Source: Rhynchonema sp. JSB1_4
Taxonomy: Eukaryota > Nematoda > Chromadorea > Monhysterida > Xyalidae
NCBI GenBank assembly: GCA_030248065.1
Contig: JASAMV010003121.1
Span: forward strand, 28,718 to 92,717
DNA: 64,000 bases
Direction of reading: 5' to 3'
Shown here: one piece after another, positions 47,120-64,000 of the stretch
Numbering within the stretch: the first letter of the stretch is position 1
Layout of the letters: the number at the start of each line of letters is the position of its first letter
Notes under the pieces: generated by a model
Seen by the model: the letters and a program-made list of their open reading frames with translations, nothing else
Databases searched by the model: none
Told to the model about the DNA's origin: nothing
Made by a program: the position numbers and the translations under genes

Positions 47120-48679
47120 ATGTGGCGTTTGCTCATCCTTGTGTGCTTGATTCTTGCCATCATTGCCCCACGGGTCTACGGTGCGATCAAGTTTGACGTG
47201 GACAAAATCGCGAAAGCCAACGGCAAGGCCAATCTACTTCAACCCTCGTGGAACAGCGATCTTCTTCAGCTACTATTCGGCGTCAAACTGCTGTCATCCG
47301 ATGTACAGGCGCAGGCGCTGTCGCCAAATGTTCAGACGAACCTGCTGGAAATGAGCTTTCGCCCTGAGGTTGGTTTTGTGCCGAAGTCTGATCTCTGATA
47401 AAAGCAAAAAAACGAAAAGTTCAGCTATCTGCAACATCAGCTCTTCGCCTTGTCCATAGGGTTTCATAACAGCGAGGTTCTACCAAAATGTTTCAAATGC
47501 TACATGTATTTCGCGTTTTCGCCTTCTTGCCCGCATGGCTTCACTACGGTGAGGTTCTAACAAACTGCTTCCATTTTTTGCTTTTTGCTTTTACCGCAGC
47601 GCAGTCTTGTTTTATCCACGCACCGTTGCCAAGTTTTACGTACCAACTAACGTTGTGCATTGGGCGACTCTAAGCGGCTTTGACAGAAAATACACTTGTC
47701 CTTTTAGCGTAAAAGCTAGGAACGCTGTTGTAAGAGGTTTAATAATAAAATAGTTAATTTAACTATTTTATTATTAAACCTCTTTTATAACAAAGCCCCT
47801 CTTTATAAGTAAGCCTAACCAAACTCAAAGATCTCAAGCCTCCGATGTCGACTAGGTGTGTACATGTACATATGTAGATGTTGTTGCGTGAAGGGCGTTT
47901 CCCTGAGGCAGAAGGCTGTGGTCGTTCAGTCGTCAACGCTGCTTCTGGTCATCAACTTGTTGTGAATGAGTGCGTCAAATGTATACCCATGACATTGGGG
48001 CTGAGTTGACGACGAGGGTGGACGATCAGAATTGACGAGCCAGAAGGAAAATCAAAAACCAAAACAAGCACAAACGACACAACAACTGGATTACAGGTGC
48101 TTCGACTAATCGCCAAAGCTCAGCTGCTCTCACCGACTCTGCGTCACGCGTTGCTCGGTGCGAGATTCCATCCGCGTCTTTTGCGCCTGGCCTTGGTGCC
48201 TCAGGCAGGTTTTTACCTGAACGTGATTCAAATTAAATAAAAAAGCACACTGTTAAGATAAAATACATAAAACTGAGTTTCGTTCTGTCTTGTTGAACAT
48301 TTCCGGGCTGTGATTGAAGTTTTAGAGCTACTAAAATACGCAATAACCGTTATTCCAGTTGCTCTCCCCATCAATCGACACGCACCTGTTGCATCTGGAC
48401 ATGCGACCCCGATTATTGGATATGATTCTGGAGCCGCGACTTCTCAGTCCCGAAATCGACCTTTCGTTGCTGAATTTCCGTCCCGAAGCGCGTCTACTGA
48501 CATCACATATTCAACCGAGTGTACTTAGCCCAAGAATTCGGCTAAATCTGCTCAGGCCCAAAGCCAACGCGCAGCGTTTGACGGTGAACATGCACAGAGG
48601 GCCGTTGAGTCCGGATATTTTCCTGAACTTGAACGGCAACACCGCATTGAAGGAAGCGTTTGGTATTAGTGTTGTTTGA
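47120..48679 (+). CDS. predicted secreted protein made of 19 nonapeptide repeats, family not recognised
   Basis: Three exons: 47120-47368 (83 codons), 48097-48204 (36 codons) and 48359-48679 (106 codons plus TGA), in all 225 residues. Residues 1-21 (MWRLLILVCLILAIIAPRVY, then G) look like a signal peptide. From residue 39 the chain falls into consecutive 9-residue units, usually opening Leu-Leu: LLQPSWNSD, LLQLLFGVK, LLSSDVQAQ, ALSPNVQTN, LLEMSFRPE in exon 1; VLRLIAKAQ, LLSPTLRHA, LLGARFHPR, LLRLALVPQ in exon 2; then LLSPSIDTH, LLHLDMRPR, LLDMILEPR, LLSPEIDLS, LLNFRPEAR, LLTSHIQPS, VLSPRIRLN, LLRPKANAQ, RLTVNMHRG, PLSPDIFLN. A short tail ends ALKEAFGISVV. Both introns are phase 0 and fall between units. 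The second intron needs a GC donor (CAG then GCAGGT). There are no Cys in the repeats. The function is unknown. A GATGTTTCA-type motif lies 35 nt before the ATG. Confidence 0.72.
47732..47784. repeat. perfect 26-bp palindrome with one central base
   Basis: The arms 47732-47757 and 47759-47784 are exact reverse complements (left arm starts AAGAGGTTTAATAATAAAAT). It lies in the first intron of the nonapeptide gene. It could be the core of a small foldback transposon. Confidence 0.9.
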
Positions 48680-49760
48680 TCGCTTTTTTAGATGTGCCAT
48701 TGTAACAACCATAGTTGTGCCAAAATATTATGATGAACTTTGTGCCTTGAAAAAACTTCCACTACTTCGATATTCTCATGATCGTTCTTGTTTCACGATG
48801 CTCAACGCTGTCGTTTTGTGATACTCTTGGAACGAATGAAGTGCCATGTTTGATTAATTTATTTGTGCATACGCATGTTTAAACTGCATGGTGATAAAGG
48901 TGTAAATGTCGAGCTCGAGAATACATAGTACCATCTGGCGTCATTTTCACTGCAAACGTTTTCAATTTTATTTTTTACAGCGGACGTTTTACTACGAATA
49001 CGGGCTACAAAATCAAACCCGATCCCGATCCGAAAAATCTAAATCCCACTAAGTAATCCTGATCCCGCGGCTGATACTCCCGAGTCTGGTCGCGATTAAT
49101 ATTCCGATAAGCAATCCCGTTCGAGAACTGCCCTTCGGCCATCATCGTGCTGCTTCTCTTATTTTATGCGCGGAACAATGTCTGGTTCATTTGGCACACA
49201 GTGAGTGCCTCTTTATCGTTTTGCACGGACACTTTTGATTTCACCAAAACCGGATCGTAAAATACAGTAAAGAGAAACAACAACAAGAACAAAAGTCTGT
49301 TGGGTGTTATCTGGCAAACGGAACTGATTGATTTACTATTGATAAAGCTTGTTTTTGGTACGAGACAACATTTTTAAACTGATAAGAAACGGAAGGACAC
49401 AATCTTTTTATGAGCGCTGACGTCTGTTTGTTCTTAAAAAATGCGCTTTTGTAATTTTCACTGAGCTTAGCGATCGCGTAATTTGCGTTTTCGGTAGCAT
49501 CGTCATTTCTTTGAGCAGATCACACAGAGACCGCAAACTGCGCTCCCAATTTTACGTTTATAGTTTATGTTTACTTGTTTTAGTGCCCCACTGTTTGTGC
49601 GTGCGCGGGCAAGAATATGCAGTAAACGCGTATGCATAGGTCCACTGATAGAGACCACATAGAGCTGCAGTATAAGACAACAACAAAAACCAACATAAGC
49701 CATCAAAGTTTACAAGCTTATTCTGGAACTCGTGTGAAAGAGACTACCATTTAAAAAATC
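48680..49760. other. intergenic region before cathepsin C
   Basis: No gene was seen. Around 49000-49135 lie GATCCCGATCCGAAAAA-type words and AATCCCGTTCGAGAA, a diverged reverse copy of the TGCTCGAACGG element family (see 57018). The final 50 bp should hold the cathepsin C 5' leader. Confidence 0.5.
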
Positions 49761-60943
<11,183 letters not shown>

Positions 60944-61088
60944 TTTTTACAGATTTATGAGTGAAAGTGTGCATTTCACTCCTGCAGAATTTAGTTATCA
61001 CATTTTACTCTAATACTAATGTCATTGCCACTGATGTGGTTGTTCATGTTTGCATGTAAATTATTTATTTAGTTTTCACCAAACGACA

Positions 61089-61221
61089 GTTAACCACAAG
61101 CATGTTCAGCAATCAGCATGAACCCCAATGAACCCCAACACACGCTGGATGTTTCACATCAACATTCGAGTGATACATTACGCACATTGGGGTTTATGCT
61201 GAACATGATTGTGGTTAACTG
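61089..61221. mobile_element. small foldback, AGTTAACCACAAGCATG arms
   Basis: Left AGTTAACCACAAGCATGTTC is matched on the right by GAACATGATTGTGGTTAACT, and CATGAACCCCAATG by CATTGGGGTTTATG. It is about 133 bp, just downstream of cathepsin C. One GATGTTTCA motif lies in the loop (61148). Confidence 0.75.
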
Positions 61222-61815
61222 CCGCTCGGCGAAGACAATAAACAATTCACATAATTTGCTCTGATTAAATTAACTTGACTTCATTAACTGGAGATGCAGT
61301 ATTGTCATCGTACGCATGCACACCACGTCGGAATCTACTGCTGGTGATTCCGCGACGTTTCGGTGACGTAACGGTCGGGACGCAATTAAACAGGGCCCGG
61401 AACGGCACAATCGTTACGACCGCCGGGTAACGGGACCTAAATGTCGCAATCATGTGATAACAAATTGCATATACATATAGTTAACAACTCCGTTTTATGG
61501 TACATACACATCAGTTAGCAGCGCACATAATGTCAAACTAAAACTGTGCATGCAAAATGGCTCACCCAATCACACGTGTGCATCATGCCGACATGTCCAT
61601 CTATTTCCCCACCAACCATTTGATGATCTAATTACTCTGTCCACATGGTTAAATGCAACTCATTTTCATCAAGCAGATCTTAATTAACACTTAACTTATG
61701 AAGCACGGGACACACATTACAGGGTGACAAAACGGTTGAAACACATGAGCTGTAATGAGACGTCTGCCTCTTATTATTTTCCTGTATATGTAGCTGTAAA
61801 AACATTGATGGTTTT
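61222..61815. other. intergenic, nothing recognised
   Basis: No coding, RNA gene or clear repeat was seen in this stretch. Confidence 0.4.
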
Positions 61816-62115
61816 TCAGGCAATGAAGATGCATTTTTCAGCCGTATGGGGCACGTTTAGGGTATGTTGTGTTATATTGTCCGCTGCGTTGCGTACATGA
61901 AGCGTACACTTATGGGGGCAGCGTTCCCGGTGTGTTTCGGAGCTCGCACGGTAGTGCCATGCGACATATGCATGTGTGCCTCTTTTCCTTCGCACAAAGT
62001 ACACATCGCGACCCTCTACGACTACGTGCCAGCACTCGTGTTTGCGGGCCAAGATACAGGCGACGCGGTGGTGCGTTCGCCCACTTCGCAACTGCACGTC
62101 TGAGACCGGTTCCAA
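61816..62115 (-). CDS. possible zinc-finger (FLYWCH-like) open frame
   Basis: The 99-codon frame on the minus strand has a Cys and His pattern RCPHKCTLHVRNAADNITQH followed by TLNVPH, reminiscent of the second half of FLYWCH-type fingers found in transposase relatives and host factors. The aromatic-Trp-Cys core is not complete. It could be a decayed transposon gene or chance. Confidence 0.25.
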   Translation of the reverse strand: MEPVSDVQLRSGRTHHRVACILARKHECWHVVVEGRDVYFVRRKRGTHAYVAWHYRASSETHRERCPHKCTLHVRNAADNITQHTLNVPHTAEKCIFIA

Positions 62116-62567
62116 ACCACGACTTGGACCATTTGCATGAAAAGTACATTTCTAAAGCTAAAATCGAAGCTGTTGTATGGTTTTTCGTTTACTTCGCGTC
62201 AAAAATATTTTTAGTTTTGTTGTTTGGATGTTATGCAGCTTCAAAAGAATAACAATTGATGCTATTATTTACAAAATTGGCCAGAAGATTGATTCTATTT
62301 TGTATTTTGCCTATAATAGCTGTTGGAATTTTAGGTAGAGAAACAATCATGTTTGCCTACGAAAACTACAGTACAAATTGATGGTTGCAAGGTACCCTCA
62401 GGGATGGTTGCAAGGTATCTATCCTTCCCCTCAGCCTCCCCCAACGGGCGGTTGCAAGGTACCTACCCTTCCCCCCAGCCACTACACTGTGCCTCCTGAT
62501 GAAACTGTATAAAAGTTCGATATGGAGAAGTCTGGATCTCGAATTTAGCTCTGTACTCGAAAAGCAG

Positions 62568-62646
62568 TCTTTATTCAGCATATTGGGAGCACTCAGATCA
62601 AATTAGGCCGCATCTGTCTTTCCAATATGCTGATTGCTGAATAAGA
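62568..62646. repeat. inverted repeat TATTCAGCATATTGG
   Basis: TTTATTCAGCATATTGG is matched by CCAATATGCTGATTGCTGAATAA about 30 nt later, with a small insertion. The preceding 62380-62475 holds three GGTTGCAAGGTA words. Confidence 0.65.
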
Positions 62647-62657
62647 CGGCCTTCACA

Positions 62658-62866
62658 ATGCATGCGGGTTGCGGGTTGCGGGCCGATGTGGCCCGCAACC
62701 CGCACTGTGCATTGTCAAGACACAAGAAATGGGGGTTGGGGGTCGCGTTTGGCGGGCCGCGCCCGGCCCGCAACCCGCAACCCGCACGCAGAGTGTCCTT
62801 CACATAGCAGCGTGCGGGCTGCGGGTTGCGGGCCAAATCGGCCCGCAACCCGCATTTTCTCGATTA
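62658..62866. repeat. cluster of GCGGGTTGCGGGCC palindromes
   Basis: Three blocks of GCGGGTTGCGGG face complementary GGCCCGCAACCCGC blocks at short range. Its GC content stands out from the flanks. It may be a small foldback transposon or several of them. Confidence 0.7.
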
Positions 62867-63154
62867 GAACTGATCCTATTTTTTGCGGGTTTGGGCTTCA
62901 GCGCATGCTCGGATGGTTGATTTTTGTTGACCCATTGCTCAGAGAGCACAAGTTTCGACTCTCTATGTGTTTTCGATGTTGCAAAATTCCAAGAACAGTG
63001 TGCCAAGCATAACACGCTTATCTTTATTTGCGCAATCAATTTGCATGCTAAATTTGTACAGATTTCTTCTGAAACTTTCGTGCTCAGCTTTCCAAACAAC
63101 TGAAAACAACGAGAATCCGCAATCCCATTGTGTCCAAAACGGAGTGCACGTGTT

Positions 63155-63870
63155 TATATGTATAGGCAATCCATCGGCTCATGGCACTTTTTATACACAC
63201 AGCGCATCCAGCAGCACACGCCATTTTCTAAACAAGATGTGCACTTTGGGCGAGTGCCATACTTTGATGGCCGACTTTTAAATGCACCGACGAATTTGCT
63301 TCAAGGTTTGATACTTCCTCATGTTTTGAAAATTTTTATCACCGCTTGAAACTTCGGTGGTCTCCAGACAAGGACAATATAATCGGTATTTGTTGGTAGT
63401 CTTAAAATCAGTACACGATACTAAAACTCAATAGTAGATATTGGTCGCACAATGACCACATAAGAATTCATCAAATCATTCCTAATTTTCACATTCAGTC
63501 ATTCTTAACCGCTGTGCTATTTGTGATTCTCACAAAACATTTTCACCTGAAAATAAACCAGAAGAGCACCTATAGGCAATCCGCCAGCTCATGGCACTCC
63601 ACAGCACACACAGGCTGCACGCTAAATTACTGCCGTCAATGAGTGCATCTACTTTTCGGGGGCTATCCGTTGAAACATCCCCAGATTTTGCGACAGTGCA
63701 GAGATGTGTTATGTCAAGCAGCTTATGAAAACCAGGTAATCTTAAAAGTCGGCCATCAAAGTATGGCACTCGCCCAAAGTGCACATCTTGTTTAGAAAAT
63801 GGCGTGTGCTGCTGCATGCGCGCTGTGTATAAAAAGTGCCATGCGAGCCGATGGATTGCCTATACATTGC
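63155..63870. repeat. long inverted repeat, arms ~120 bp
   Basis: The left arm (about 63155-63281: TATAGGCAATCCATCGGCTC, GATGTGCACTTTGGGCGAGT) returns in reverse complement at about 63743-63868 with few differences. A third partial copy (TATAGGCAATCCGCCAGCTC) lies in direct orientation at 63571. The function is unknown, and the arms contain TTTTTATACACA near their outer side. Confidence 0.8.
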
Positions 63871-64000
63871 TGCGGGTCTAAAACATTTTGTGGACTGCAT
63901 GCCTTGTGTGCGATCGCGCAACGCAACGTCACTGCCCTGTCACTTTCCTGCTTCAGGATTCGGGAAAAAAATTTGACCAATTTTGTAAACCTTTTGTGCG

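Overview
The window is nuclear DNA of an invertebrate animal. The genes are split into many short exons with GT-AG introns, and the proteins are metazoan in type: a receptor guanylyl cyclase with a NIT-like ectodomain, the histone chaperone HIRA, and cathepsin C. The intergenic and intronic DNA is crowded with small non-autonomous DNA transposons. The sequence alone does not settle the phylum. All products and exon joins come from reading translations by eye. For cyclase copy A, the nonapeptide gene and cathepsin C, the exon chain stays in frame from start codon to stop codon.

Layout. 1.3-20.4 kb (minus strand): three head-to-tail paralogous receptor guanylyl cyclase genes (A, B, C), each about 17 exons and about 667 codons. 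Each has a cytosolic N-terminus, one membrane helix, a NIT-like extracellular domain, a second membrane helix, a helical linker and a class III cyclase domain, with no kinase-homology domain. 20.4-29.6 kb: a gene-free block of nested transposons (several hAT-like families with 8-bp target duplications, a Tc1/mariner-like element) and GGTATTG and GGGCC arrays. 29.65-44.3 kb (plus): HIRA, with WD repeats, the ASF1-binding B motif and the conserved C-terminus, its introns carrying many insertions. 47.1-48.7 kb (plus): a three-exon gene for a predicted secreted 225-residue protein made of 19 nonapeptides. I recognise no family for it, and it is the most novel item here. 49.8-60.9 kb (plus): cathepsin C (dipeptidyl peptidase I), 13 exons, 498 codons. 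Its second intron holds a (TG)n tract of about 480 bp, a 168-bp satellite and several MITEs. 60.9-64 kb: repeats and one possible zinc-finger ORF on the minus strand.

The genes have no evident shared pathway: cGMP signalling at the membrane, chromatin assembly in the nucleus, a predicted secreted repeat protein and a lysosomal protease. The transposon families share recognisable ends and target duplications. One hAT MITE family keeps a common skeleton, but different copies carry different short repeated words. A 9-mer, GATGTTTCA, occurs 16 times where about 0.5 would be expected by chance.
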